Shown here: one piece after another, positions 7,531 to 16,061 of the stretch | Layout of the letters: every line of letters starts with the position of its first letter | Position numbering within the stretch: the first letter of the stretch is position 1 | NCBI GenBank assembly: GCA_947306845.1 | Contig: CAMZHP010000036.1 | Coordinates: 1-16,614, forward strand | DNA: 16,614 nucleotides | Source: an uncultured Prevotellaceae bacterium | Lineage (GTDB): Bacteria > Bacteroidota > Bacteroidia > Bacteroidales > Bacteroidaceae | Direction of reading: 5' to 3' | Notes under the pieces: generated by a model | The model's input: only the letters and a program-made list of their open reading frames with translations | Told to the model about the DNA's origin: nothing | The model's database searches: none | Position numbers and translations under genes: made by a program

Positions 7531-8799
7531 TTATCCGAAATTGTCGAACATGATGCTCTCAGGCTCAACGCCCAACGAATCGAGCATTCCCTGAACGGCC
7601 TTGGACATAGGTCCCGGACCGCACATATAGTACTCGATATCCTCAGGAGCCTCATGATCCTTGAGATAGGTCTCATACATCACCTGATGTACGAATCCGG
7701 CTGTGTATTTCACGCCAGCCTCATCTGCTGCAGGGTCAGGACGGTCGAGTGCGAGGTGGAAATGGAAGTTGGGGAACTCCTTCTCCAGTGCGAGGAAGTC
7801 CTCAATGAAGAAAGCCTCTACCAGTGCCCTTGCCCCGTAGAAGAAATGCATCTCACGGTCGCGTGTCTGCAAGGTTTTCGTCATGTGCATGATCTGAGCG
7901 CGTAGAGGAGCCATACCGGCACCACCACCTACCCAAATCATCTCCTTCTTGGAGTCGAAGATAGGATGGAAGTCACCATAGGGACCGCTCATGATCACCT
8001 TGTCGCCCGGTTTGCGCGAGAAGATGTAGGAAGAGGCGATGCCCGTGGGCACATCCTGGAATCCCACCTCCGGTTTCGGTTTGAACGGCGTGGTGGCAAT
8101 ACGCACGGTCAGTGTGATGCGGTCGCCCTCGGCCGGGTAATTCGCCATGGAGTAGGCACGGATGGTAGGCTCCGGGTTGTGTGCCTTCAGCGAGAAGATG
8201 TTGAAGTGCTCCCACGAACCGATATAATCCTTGCCGATGTCCTCCTTGTCGAAATCCTTGTCGTAGTCGATGCAGTCGTAAGCCGGAATCTTGATCTGTG
8301 CATACGAGCCAGGGATGAAGTCCATGTGCTCGCCCGGAGGCAATGCGACGATGAACTCCTTGATGAACGACGACACGTTCTTGTTGGAGATGACGGTGCA
8401 CTCCCATTCCTTGACACCCAGCACACTCTCAGGCACCTTGATTTTGAGGTCACCCTTCACCTTGCACTGGCATCCGAGACGCCAATGGTCCTTGATCTCT
8501 TTGCGTGTAAAGTGCGGCTTTTCTGAGTCGAGGATCTCTCCGCCACCTTCGAGCACCTGCACCTTGCACTGTCCGCACGAAGCCTTTCCGCCGCAAGCGG
8601 AAGGCAGGAAGATGCCATTCTCATTGAGTGTGGTCATCAGGCTGCTGCCCTGCCCCACAGAGATGGTCTTGTCGCCATTGATGAGGATGTTGACATTGCC
8701 GCTTGGCGACAAGTATTTCTTCGCCACCAGCAAGATGATGACCAAAAGGAGAATGATAACAAGGAAAACTCCTATGCTTGCTAAAATAAATTGAGTCAT
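7531..8799 (-). CDS. nqrF: Na+-NQR subunit F (NADH dehydrogenase, FAD and 2Fe-2S)
   Basis: This is the electron-input subunit of the sodium-translocating NADH:quinone oxidoreductase. It oxidises NADH at FAD and passes electrons to a 2Fe-2S centre. At 422 residues it is full length. It has one N-terminal membrane helix (4-26), then a ferredoxin-like domain with Cys69, Cys75, Cys78 and Cys110 as ligands (CGGKASCGQC...GC). The FAD-binding motif RAYS lies at 214-217, the nucleotide-binding GGGAGM at 291-296, and a CGPGPM motif near the C-terminus, before the usual ending DNFG. The start has a strong Shine-Dalgarno AAGGAGG (8809-8815) with a 9-nt spacer. It is the last gene of the operon, 19 nt after nqrE. 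Confidence 0.97.
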   Translation of the reverse strand: MTQFILASIGVFLVIILLLVIILLVAKKYLSPSGNVNILINGDKTISVGQGSSLMTTLNENGIFLPSACGGKASCGQCKVQVLEGGGEILDSEKPHFTRKEIKDHWRLGCQCKVKGDLKIKVPESVLGVKEWECTVISNKNVSSFIKEFIVALPPGEHMDFIPGSYAQIKIPAYDCIDYDKDFDKEDIGKDYIGSWEHFNIFSLKAHNPEPTIRAYSMANYPAEGDRITLTVRIATTPFKPKPEVGFQDVPTGIASSYIFSRKPGDKVIMSGPYGDFHPIFDSKKEMIWVGGGAGMAPLRAQIMHMTKTLQTRDREMHFFYGARALVEAFFIEDFLALEKEFPNFHFHLALDRPDPAADEAGVKYTAGFVHQVMYETYLKDHEAPEDIEYYMCGPGPMSKAVQGMLDSLGVEPESIMFDNFG

Positions 8800-8808
8800 A
8801 ATACTTAT

Positions 8809-8815
8809 CCTCCTT
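8809..8815 (-). promoter_or_regulatory. Strong Shine-Dalgarno of nqrF
   Basis: AAGGAGG on the - strand lies 9 nt before the nqrF ATG. This is notable because most starts in the window, including nqrA, nqrB, nqrC and the three secreted-protein genes, lack such a site. Confidence 0.7.
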
Positions 8816-8818
8816 TCT

Positions 8819-9445
8819 TTAGATGTTAAGACCTGAGAAGCACATCATGGCCAGCGCCATGAGACCTACGGTAATGAACGTGATGCCCAGTCCGCGCAAA
8901 GGCTCAGGCACATCGCTGTACTCCATCTTCTCTCTGATGGCGCCCATGGCCACGATGGCCAGCGTCCATCCGATGCCGCTGCCGAGCGCATAGACGAGTG
9001 CATCGAGCAAGCTGCCGATATACTGTGAGCTCGACGGGTCGAGGTTGATGCGCTGCTGCATGAAGAGCGACGCACCCATGATGGCACAGTTGACAGCGAT
9101 GAGCGGGAGGAAGATACCTAGGGCCGCATAGAGCGACGGTGAATACTTCTCGACGGTCATCTCCACCAGTTGCACCATGCCTGCAATGACGGCGATGAAG
9201 AGGATAAAGCTAAGATAAGAGAGGTCGACGCCCGGGATGAGGCAGTCGGGCCCCAGCACCTTGGTCTGGAGCAGATAGTCGACCGGGACGGTGACCAACA
9301 GCACGAAAGTGACGGCGAGTCCGAGTCCGAGGGAAGTCTTGACGTTCTTTGAAACGGCGAGGAAGGAGCACATTCCAAGGAAGAACGCGAAAATCATGTT
9401 GTCGACGAAGATCGACCTGAAAAACAAACTAACTAGATGTTCCAT
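8819..9445 (-). CDS. nqrE: Na+-NQR subunit E (membrane, 2Fe-2S ligand)
   Basis: This hydrophobic subunit has about six membrane helices. It pairs with NqrD and holds half of the intramembrane 2Fe-2S cluster. The chosen ATG at 9445 gives MEHLVSLFF..., which lines up with the family N-terminus and places the ligand cysteines at 26 (LGMCSF) and 120 (AVNCAIMG), the positions I recall for the Vibrio protein. An ATG two codons earlier (9451) overlaps the nqrD stop as ATGA and is the alternative start. A strong AAGGAGG (9456-9462) lies 4 nt from that ATG and 10 nt from the chosen one. The product is 208 or 210 residues. Confidence 0.95.
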   Translation of the reverse strand: MEHLVSLFFRSIFVDNMIFAFFLGMCSFLAVSKNVKTSLGLGLAVTFVLLVTVPVDYLLQTKVLGPDCLIPGVDLSYLSFILFIAVIAGMVQLVEMTVEKYSPSLYAALGIFLPLIAVNCAIMGASLFMQQRINLDPSSSQYIGSLLDALVYALGSGIGWTLAIVAMGAIREKMEYSDVPEPLRGLGITFITVGLMALAMMCFSGLNI

Positions 9446-9447
9446 AA

Positions 9448-10077
9448 TCATTTCTCCTCCTTGTAAAAGTAAGCCCTATGTACCCAGATGACACATCCGA
9501 GCAGGATGAGCGCCATGGCTGGCATGGTCATCATTCCATTATTGATATATCCGGCATCATACACAGCCTGCGGGATGATTTGGAATCCGAGCAATGTGCC
9601 ACGTCCGAGCAATTCGCGCAAAGCGCCCACGATGACGAGAATCATCGCATAGCCCAGTCCGTTGCCCACACCGTCGAGGAAACTTGGCCAAGGCTTGTTC
9701 ATCATGGCGAAAGCCTCGAGTCGTCCCATCAGGATGCAGTTGGTGATGATGAGTCCCACATAAACAGAGAGTTGCACGCTCACATCGTAGGCGAAAGCCT
9801 TGAGCACCTGGCTGACGATGGTGACGAGCGTGGCCACCACTACCAGTTGCACGATGATTCTGATGCGGTTGGGGATGGTGTTACGTATCAAAGATATAAT
9901 GACGTTGGAGAAAGCCGTGATGATGGTGACGGCAAGTCCCATGACGATGGCCGGCTTGAGCTGTGACGTTACAGCCAGCGCGGAACAGATGCCCAGCACC
10001 TGGATGAGAATGGGATGGTCGAGGTTGAGCGGTTTGGCAAAAGCCTCTTTGTTCTCCTTTGAAAACAGTTTACTCAT
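9448..10077 (-). CDS. nqrD: Na+-NQR subunit D (membrane, 2Fe-2S ligand)
   Basis: This 209-residue integral membrane subunit is homologous to NqrE and has about six helices in inverted topology relative to it. Together they bind the intramembrane 2Fe-2S cluster that carries electrons across the membrane. The expected ligands are Cys31 (LGICSAL) and Cys114 (ITNCILMG). The N-terminal [19 protein letters not shown] and the [16 protein letters not shown] loop are typical of the family. It starts 2 nt after the nqrC stop, with a modest GGAGAA upstream, and its stop overlaps the upstream candidate ATG of nqrE, which suggests translational coupling. Confidence 0.96.
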   Translation of the reverse strand: MSKLFSKENKEAFAKPLNLDHPILIQVLGICSALAVTSQLKPAIVMGLAVTIITAFSNVIISLIRNTIPNRIRIIVQLVVVATLVTIVSQVLKAFAYDVSVQLSVYVGLIITNCILMGRLEAFAMMNKPWPSFLDGVGNGLGYAMILVIVGALRELLGRGTLLGFQIIPQAVYDAGYINNGMMTMPAMALILLGCVIWVHRAYFYKEEK

Positions 10078-10079
10078 AT

Positions 10080-10826
10080 CTATTGTTCTCCGTTATTTTG
10101 AAGTGACTTGAAGAAAACGGCATATTTGGCAAAGCCCTCCTTGAGCATGTCGCGCACACCGTTGGAGGTGAGCGTGGCACCTGTGACGGCATCCACCTCA
10201 CTGGCCGTATTGCTGACATTCTTCTCTACAGACAACGCGACATCGCCGCTTCCCTCGGCATAGACTTTCTTGCCCTGGAAGCGCTCCTGCCATTCCTTGC
10301 TGTCCTTGATCTCTGCACCGAGGCCGGCTGTTTCGCCCTCATGATTGAAGTAAGCCCCATAGATTGTGTTACCGTCGGCATTGACGGCCACATAACCATT
10401 GATAGGTCCCCAGAGGCCCATTCCATAGACGGGCACCACATATTTGTCCTCGCCATCGACCTTGCAGAAATAGACGGCGAGGTCGCCATTCTTGTAGTCG
10501 GCGCTGTTGAGCAGGAATCCATTGTTCTCAGCGCCTTCATGGTCGTTGGGTGTGGCTACTCCGTCATCATTGAGGATGACATCGCTGAGCACCACCTCAT
10601 TATATTTGGCAGCCGCCTCGCTGTCGCTCAGTCCTCTGATGTTGAGAGCGTAGAGGATTTGCTTTTTCTTGTCGAGCGCCACGTTGGCATCCTGTCTGTC
10701 CTTGAGCATCTGATAGACAAAGGCAAGCAGGAAGGCCACGATAATGACCATGATGGCCGAATAGATAATGGTGTAGGTATTTGAATTGGTGTTCAATCCC
10801 TTCTTTGTATCATTTGCCATAGTCAT
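10080..10826 (-). CDS. nqrC: Na+-NQR subunit C (covalent FMN)
   Basis: This 248-residue subunit has an N-terminal membrane helix (about 19-38) and a large periplasmic FMN-binding domain. The flavinylation motif DAVTGAT lies at 212-218, with Thr218 as the predicted covalent FMN site. That attachment needs an ApbE-type flavin transferase, which is not in this window. Family segments VPVYGMGLWGPINGYVA (131-147) and ETAGLGAEI (165-173) are intact. The ATG at 10826 is 3 nt after the nqrB stop; a second in-frame ATG two codons later is possible. No Shine-Dalgarno is visible, so reinitiation after nqrB is plausible. Confidence 0.96.
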   Translation of the reverse strand: MTMANDTKKGLNTNSNTYTIIYSAIMVIIVAFLLAFVYQMLKDRQDANVALDKKKQILYALNIRGLSDSEAAAKYNEVVLSDVILNDDGVATPNDHEGAENNGFLLNSADYKNGDLAVYFCKVDGEDKYVVPVYGMGLWGPINGYVAVNADGNTIYGAYFNHEGETAGLGAEIKDSKEWQERFQGKKVYAEGSGDVALSVEKNVSNTASEVDAVTGATLTSNGVRDMLKEGFAKYAVFFKSLQNNGEQ

Positions 10827-10829
10827 ATA

Positions 10830-11987
10830 TTATTTAGAGGTGATACGTTTCATACGCTTGGAGACATTGCGCTGCACCACACAATGGTCGATGAGCGGTG
10901 CGAACATGTTCATGAAGAGGATGGCGAGCATCATACCCTCGGGATAGCCCGGGTTCATCACACGGATGATGATGGCCATGACACCGATGAGGAATCCATA
11001 GACCCACTTGCCACATTCGGTGCGAGCGCTGGTGACCGGGTCGGTGGCCATGAAGACGGCACCGAAGGCGAAGCCACCAAGCACGAGATGCTCGTAGAAC
11101 GGGATGGTGGTCATGCCCACCGCCTCGAAGATGGCAGCCATGAGGCTTCCGCCAACGAAGACGCTCAGCATGGTCTTCCACGAAGCGATGCCCGTCCAGA
11201 GGAGCAGGATGGCACCGAGTGCGATGGCGATGACGCTGGTCTCACCGATGGAACCAGGAATGAATCCTGTGATCATGTCGCAAAGGCTGGCAGAGACATC
11301 AGTCCCCTGCCCTACTTGTGCGAGCGGTGTGGCACAGGTATAGGTATCGGGAAGGGTGTTTCCCAGTCCGAAGATCTTGTCGGAAGCGACCCACACGGTG
11401 TCGCCGCTCATCTTCTGCGGATAGGAGAAGAAGAGGAAGGCACGTGTGACCAGGGCGACATTGAAGATGTTCATACCTGTTCCGCCAAAAATCTCCTTGG
11501 CGAAGATGACAGCGAAGGCACAGGCGATGGCCAGTATCCACAGCGGGCATCCCACGGGAACGATGAGCGGGATGAGGATGCCTGATACCAGATATCCCTC
11601 CTGTATCTCCTCACCTTTCCACTGTGCCCATGCAAACTCGATGCCCAGTCCTACGATATAGCTGACCAGGATTTTGGGCAGCACGGCCAGGAATCCATAG
11701 AAGAAGATGCTCCAGAATCCGGCCTGATCGAGTGTGCCTGCAGCGAGATAGTTCTGATATCCCACGTTGTACATGCCGAACAGCATGGCCGGTATGAGTG
11801 CAATCACCACCATACTCATGATGCGCTTTGAATCGATGGCATCATGGATATGGGCACCACTGCGTGCAGTGGTGTTGGGCACGTAGAGGAACGTCTCGAA
11901 TCCGTCGAACACGCTTCTGAAAGCGTGCAGTTTTCCACCTTCCTCGAAGGCAGGCTTGATTTTGTTCAGATAATTTCTCAATGACAT
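10830..11987 (-). CDS. nqrB: Na+-NQR subunit B (covalent FMN, quinone and Na+ path)
   Basis: This 385-residue polytopic subunit has about ten membrane helices. It carries a covalent FMN and riboflavin and is assigned in the literature to Na+ translocation and quinone reduction. The N-terminus (LRNYLNKIKPAFEEGGKL) is typical. The predicted FMN-threonine is Thr220 in DTYTCATPLA; the usual form of this motif is close to D..SGAT, so a Cys replaces the Gly here while the Thr is kept. Other conserved stretches are KEIFGGTGMNIFNVAL (164-179) and ATDPVTSARTECGKW (314-328). It follows nqrA by 21 nt. Confidence 0.96.
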   Translation of the reverse strand: MSLRNYLNKIKPAFEEGGKLHAFRSVFDGFETFLYVPNTTARSGAHIHDAIDSKRIMSMVVIALIPAMLFGMYNVGYQNYLAAGTLDQAGFWSIFFYGFLAVLPKILVSYIVGLGIEFAWAQWKGEEIQEGYLVSGILIPLIVPVGCPLWILAIACAFAVIFAKEIFGGTGMNIFNVALVTRAFLFFSYPQKMSGDTVWVASDKIFGLGNTLPDTYTCATPLAQVGQGTDVSASLCDMITGFIPGSIGETSVIAIALGAILLLWTGIASWKTMLSVFVGGSLMAAIFEAVGMTTIPFYEHLVLGGFAFGAVFMATDPVTSARTECGKWVYGFLIGVMAIIIRVMNPGYPEGMMLAILFMNMFAPLIDHCVVQRNVSKRMKRITSK

Positions 11988-12008
11988 AATTCCAAGTGCT
12001 TTAAGTGA

Positions 12009-13361
12009 TTACGCATTTTCCTTTCTGAGCAGGTCGAGCCCTTCGCGCACGATTCGCTGCAACTCGAGTTTTGAAGAGTCAACGAACTCCGCCAAGGCGA
12101 AATCCTCCGGAGAAACCTCATAGATGCCCAATTGCTCCTGTTTGTCGATGTTGCCCGTGATAATGGCCTTGATGAGATACTCTGGGTAGATATCCATAGG
12201 TATCACACTGTCGTATTCACCGCTCATGATCATGTGGCGCTCCCCACCCTTGATACGGGCGTCGAGCGTGTACTCACGGTTTTTCCCAAAGAGCCATGAG
12301 AAGTAACTGCGGTTGGCAGAGAACTGCTTGAAGCGTGGCATGATCCAACCCAGTATCTCATCGTTGTCATCACCTTCGGGGATGGCGGTCACCTCAGAGG
12401 CATGAGCCCCTACATAGTCGTCGAGACTGCACTTGGTACCTGTGAGTGGATTGCCACTGATAAGACGAACATGCTCACGCCCGTCGAAATGACCTGCGAG
12501 CACATCACGCAGCGGCTGCCCCACCATCACATCGGCATAGCAGGGATTGCTCATCTCGCTTCCGGCCAAGGCGATGGTGCGGCTGAGGTCCACCTTGCCC
12601 TCACCGAAGAGCCTGCCGATGAAGATAACGGATGTGGGGTCCACCGTCCACACCACCTCGCCCTTGTTGACCGGGTCGAGGTGATTGACCTGCACGCCCA
12701 CGTTGCCAGCGGGACACGGACCGTCGAACACATTCACCTCCACGTCTTTCATGTTGGAGAGTGCTCCCGAAGCCTGTGAGCTGGAAATGCCGAGATACGT
12801 CTTGGCCACTCGGCTGAGCGCTGTGAGTCCGGTTTGGAATGCCTTCTCGTTGCCTTGTAACTCCATGTCGAAGTCAGCAGAAAGGGGCATGTCGCGGAAT
12901 GCGCTGACAAAGATAGCCTTGGGCCTGGTGTCAGGCGTTGTTGACACCGCGTAAGGCAATTGATTGATGTAGCCGAACAGTCCGCCTTCGAGCAAAGCTT
13001 TCACCACGGTTTCCCCATCGAGTTTTGCCGGGTCCTTGACTCCGAAATCCCGATAGGACTGTTTTTCATCGGCCTTCACCTTCACGCACAGCAGTTTGCG
13101 CCGCTCACCCCTTACCACCGCCGTGACGGTGCCACTGACTGGCGAGGCAAAAGCCACCTCAGGGAATTTCTTGTTGACGAACAAGGCATCCCCGGCCTTG
13201 ACCTGATCACCCTCGCGGACGACCACTTTGGGCATCATTCCCATGAAATCGCTGGGCACCAAAGCGTATTCGCCCGAAGGTTTCACCGCCACCCGTTGGG
13301 TATTGGCTTTTCCTGCGAGGTTGATGTCAAGGCCTTTTCGTAATTTGATTACTTGAGCCAT
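12009..13361 (-). CDS. nqrA: Na+-NQR subunit A
   Basis: This 450-residue cytoplasmic subunit of the sodium pump has no membrane helix and no cofactor motif. It begins KLRKGLDINLAGKA, the typical NqrA N-terminus, followed by the biotinyl-lipoyl-like hairpin region (PKVVVREGDQVKAGDALF, 44-61). Conserved features further on include GPCPAGNVGVQVNHLDPV. It is the first gene of the nqrABCDEF operon, read from the promoter at 13453-13483 through a leader of about 85 nt that lacks a Shine-Dalgarno (the ATG follows an A/T-rich stretch). Confidence 0.96.
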   Translation of the reverse strand: MAQVIKLRKGLDINLAGKANTQRVAVKPSGEYALVPSDFMGMMPKVVVREGDQVKAGDALFVNKKFPEVAFASPVSGTVTAVVRGERRKLLCVKVKADEKQSYRDFGVKDPAKLDGETVVKALLEGGLFGYINQLPYAVSTTPDTRPKAIFVSAFRDMPLSADFDMELQGNEKAFQTGLTALSRVAKTYLGISSSQASGALSNMKDVEVNVFDGPCPAGNVGVQVNHLDPVNKGEVVWTVDPTSVIFIGRLFGEGKVDLSRTIALAGSEMSNPCYADVMVGQPLRDVLAGHFDGREHVRLISGNPLTGTKCSLDDYVGAHASEVTAIPEGDDNDEILGWIMPRFKQFSANRSYFSWLFGKNREYTLDARIKGGERHMIMSGEYDSVIPMDIYPEYLIKAIITGNIDKQEQLGIYEVSPEDFALAEFVDSSKLELQRIVREGLDLLRKENA

Positions 13362-13452
13362 ATAATAAAAAGTTAATGAGATATGTCTATTCTCAAATGA
13401 TTTACAAACACAACATCCTGACGAGCATGGATTGCCCGTTCACATTTCGCTG

Positions 13453-13483
13453 CAAATTTAATAAAATTTAAGTAATAAGCAAA
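13453..13483 (-). promoter_or_regulatory. nqr operon promoter (Bacteroidota type)
   Basis: On the - strand TTTG (13483-13480) is followed after exactly 19 nt by TAAATTTG (13460-13453). Both boxes match the Bacteroidota primary-sigma consensus (TTTG, then TAnnTTTG) and the spacing is ideal. The start site is expected near 13446, about 85 nt before the nqrA ATG. Confidence 0.8.
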
Positions 13484-13664
13484 AGAAAATCAGTCTATTT
13501 TACTGAAATGAGCCATCATTTGTCTTGTATTGATGAAAGTTCCTTGGCTTCAGCAGAAACTTTTGCCATCACATTCTGTCCTTTGCCATCGATTTACAGG
13601 TCACTTTTTCCAGACGGCGAGATTGTTTTTCCTTTGTTTTTTCATGTTATTCCCATTTTTTACC

Positions 13665-13672
13665 TAAATTTG
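13665..13672 (+). promoter_or_regulatory. Putative promoter of the symporter operon (-7 box)
   Basis: TAAATTTG at 13665-13672 is a perfect -7 box, identical to that of the divergent nqr promoter. The -33 region at the proper distance is T-rich (TTTTTTC) but lacks a clean TTTG; a TTTG at 13633-13636 is too far (28 nt). The start would be near 13679, giving a leader of about 63 nt before 13742. The rest of the 380-nt intergenic region shows no gene. Confidence 0.5.
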
Positions 13673-13741
13673 TGGCGTCTTGTAAGTGTCGAGACATTTT
13701 CATCCAAGAAACGACAATCATTTGAAAGAACTAATACCTAA

Positions 13742-15169
13742 ATGAACATCATGGAAAGTGCTCACAACGGTTATTACAAACTCACGTGGCGAGAGCGAAT
13801 TGGGTTTTGTTCAGGCGAGCTGGCCCAAAACCTGATTTACCAGACCATCAGTATCTGGTTGCTCTATTTTTACAACAATGTCTATGGCCTGGACTCAGCC
13901 GTGGTGGCAGTGATGTTCCTTGTGGTGCGCATCATCGATGTCATCTGGGACCCCATGGTAGGAGCATTGGTGGATAAGTCCTATCCCCGTTGGGGCAAAT
14001 ACCGCTCATGGATTCTCATGGGTGGGTTCCCTCTTGCAGCCTTCGCCATGCTCTGCTTCTGGAACGGATTCAGCGGATCGTTGCTTTACGCCTATGTGAC
14101 ATACGTGGGATTGAGCATGTGCTTCACACTGATCAATGTACCATACGGGGCACTTGGTTCATCGCTCACCCGTGACACTGAAGAGATTACCATTTTCACG
14201 AGTGTGCGCATGGTGATGGCCAACCTAGCCGGCCTGATCATCAAGACCCTGCCTTTAGTGATCGCATTGTTCGCTCCCAAGGTTCTGAATGAGGCTACCG
14301 GCCGCATGGAAGCCGTTTACAACACCCCCGAGGCAGGCCGCGCGTGGTTTATCACCATGAGCATCTTCGCACTGACCGGCCTCGCGCTGCTCATCATCTG
14401 CTTTTTTGAGAGCAAGGAGCGCATTGTGATGGACAAAAGCGAGACGGCCGGAGTGAAGGTGAGCGACCTGTGGATGGAACTGGTGAGGAACCGCCCTCTC
14501 AGGGTGCTGTCATTCTTCTTTATCATCGCTTTCACCACAATGAGCATCAGCAATGCCGCAGACTCCTATTTCATGACTTTCAACATGGGTGCCACCCCGT
14601 TCATGACCACGGTATTCATGTGGCTCGGCACCATTCCTGCGTTCATTTTCCTGCCTTTGGTACCTGCCATCAAGCGAAAGATTGGCAAGAACAGGATGTT
14701 CAGTCTGTTTTTGGGAATATCCATTTTGGCCATGTTGCTCATGTATCTGTTTGTCTCACTCCCCACGCTGAAGTCGTGCTTCCCCCTGCTCTGCGTGGTG
14801 CAGTTTGTGAAAAGCACGGGCGTGCTTGTTGCCACCGGCTACATGTGGGCTCTTGTTCCTGAGGTAGTGACCTACAGCGAATACGCCTCAGGCCGCCGTG
14901 TGGCAGGAATTGTGAATGCCCTGATATGCATATTCATGAAGGCAGGAATGGCGCTCGGTGGTGTGATTCCCGGCCTTGTCCTGGCCTGGGTAGGCTTCAA
15001 GGCAGGCGCATCGGTCCAGACACCGATGGCCGAGCAAGGCATCCTCTGGCTTGTGACGCTCATTCCTGCCGTGTTGTTCGTATTGGCCATCTATGTGATA
15101 GGAAAGTATGAACTTACAGACAAGAAGATGGACGAAATCAATGCTGCAATAACGACACAATCAAAATAA
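13742..15169 (+). CDS. GPH-family cation:sugar symporter (MFS, MelB-like)
   Basis: This 475-residue inner-membrane carrier has about twelve helices and belongs to the glycoside-pentoside-hexuronide:cation symporter family. The N-terminal segment (KLTWRERIGFCSGELAQNLIYQ) is typical. The signature after helix 2 reads RIIDVIWDPMVG...RWGKYRSWIL. Asp66 and Asp70 correspond to the cation-site aspartates Asp55 and Asp59 of MelB. The cation (Na+ or H+) and the substrate cannot be read from sequence; a sugar, glycoside or sugar acid is expected. It is the first gene of a + strand operon, 7 nt before the FMN-dependent dehydrogenase-like gene and divergent from nqr. The first ATG is used; a second lies at codon 4. 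Confidence 0.9.
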   Translation: MNIMESAHNGYYKLTWRERIGFCSGELAQNLIYQTISIWLLYFYNNVYGLDSAVVAVMFLVVRIIDVIWDPMVGALVDKSYPRWGKYRSWILMGGFPLAAFAMLCFWNGFSGSLLYAYVTYVGLSMCFTLINVPYGALGSSLTRDTEEITIFTSVRMVMANLAGLIIKTLPLVIALFAPKVLNEATGRMEAVYNTPEAGRAWFITMSIFALTGLALLIICFFESKERIVMDKSETAGVKVSDLWMELVRNRPLRVLSFFFIIAFTTMSISNAADSYFMTFNMGATPFMTTVFMWLGTIPAFIFLPLVPAIKRKIGKNRMFSLFLGISILAMLLMYLFVSLPTLKSCFPLLCVVQFVKSTGVLVATGYMWALVPEVVTYSEYASGRRVAGIVNALICIFMKAGMALGGVIPGLVLAWVGFKAGASVQTPMAEQGILWLVTLIPAVLFVLAIYVIGKYELTDKKMDEINAAITTQSK

Positions 15170-15176
15170 TACGACT

Positions 15177-16061
15177 ATGTCATTAACTTCAAATTCCGAC
15201 AAGATCACGCGAGACTATTTCGACTCCCTTTTAGTAGAGACGCGGTATTTAGACGCTGTCATTCCATCCACTCAGATGACCCTGTTTGGAGAGACATTCC
15301 GCACACCGATCATGACCGCCGCACTGTCGCACCTCCACAACACGGCACCCGATGGCATGACGGTGTATGCCCGTGGAGCAGCACAGAGCGGAGCCGTGCA
15401 CTGGGTAGGCATGGGCAGTGACCATGAGCTGGAGGAGATTGTCGCTACTGGTGCCAGGACCATCAAGATCATCAAGCCTCATGCCGACAACCGTGAGGTG
15501 CTGCGCAAGATAGAACACGCCGTGAAGTCGGGATGCATGGCGGTGGGAATGGACATTGACCATGCGTTCAATTCCCAGGGTGGCTACGACAATGTGTTCG
15601 GACTGTCCATGAAAGCCAAATCGGCAGAGGAGCTGGCAGAGTTTGTTCAGGCCTCAGGGGTGCCTTTCATTGTGAAAGGAGTGCTCAGCACACGCGATGC
15701 CGAGAAATGCCTCAAGGCGGGGTGTGCAGGTATTGTGGTATCACATCATCACGGTATCATACAGTATGCCGTGCCGCCGCTGATGGTACTGCAAGACATC
15801 ATTTCGGCCACAGGAGGAAGCATTCCGGTATTTGTGGACTGTGGCATAGAGAGTGGGATGGATGCCTACAAGTGCCTTGCTCTGGGAGCTAAGGCCGTAT
15901 CGGTGGGCCGTCATCTGATGCCGCTGCTCAAGGACGGTGCTGAGGCTGTGGCCCGCCGGATGGACGAGATGACCGCTGAATTGGCAGGAGTGATGGCCCG
16001 CACCGGAGTGGGTTCGTTGGATAAGATGGATTCCACGGTTATTCACAGGAGGGCGTTCTGA
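15177..16061 (+). CDS. FMN-dependent alpha-hydroxyacid dehydrogenase-like protein, divergent
   Basis: This 294-residue TIM-barrel flavoprotein is related to lactate and glycolate oxidases, which oxidise 2-hydroxyacids to ketoacids with FMN. It is shorter than the usual 350-380 residues. Conserved parts include TPIMTAAL (43-50), VKG with Lys167 (FMN contact), and the FMN-phosphate region DCGIESGMDAYKCLALGA...VGRHLM (221-248). The catalytic motif, normally SNHGGRQLD, reads SHHHGIIQY at 189-197. A His stays at the catalytic position (His191), but the substrate-carboxylate Arg is replaced by Ile194. The substrate is therefore probably not a standard 2-hydroxyacid. It lies between a sugar symporter and a sugar-isomerase-like gene, and its TGA overlaps the next ATG by one base. 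An oxidation step on a sugar-derived hydroxyl compound is plausible but unproven. Confidence 0.75.
   Translation: MSLTSNSDKITRDYFDSLLVETRYLDAVIPSTQMTLFGETFRTPIMTAALSHLHNTAPDGMTVYARGAAQSGAVHWVGMGSDHELEEIVATGARTIKIIKPHADNREVLRKIEHAVKSGCMAVGMDIDHAFNSQGGYDNVFGLSMKAKSAEELAEFVQASGVPFIVKGVLSTRDAEKCLKAGCAGIVVSHHHGIIQYAVPPLMVLQDIISATGGSIPVFVDCGIESGMDAYKCLALGAKAVSVGRHLMPLLKDGAEAVARRMDEMTAELAGVMARTGVGSLDKMDSTVIHRRAF

Noticed and set aside
7267..7594. Short + strand open frames between the two convergent units
   Set aside because: They run through one or both terminator hairpins, and the longer ones continue into the antisense of nqrF.
10884..11585. 233-codon open frame on the + strand
   Set aside because: It is antisense to nqrB; its His/Asp/Glu-rich composition is what the complement of a membrane-protein gene gives.
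13508..13741. Small 77-codon open frame before the symporter gene
   Set aside because: It spans the putative promoter, has no Shine-Dalgarno and no recognisable domain; its end next to the symporter ATG is probably chance.
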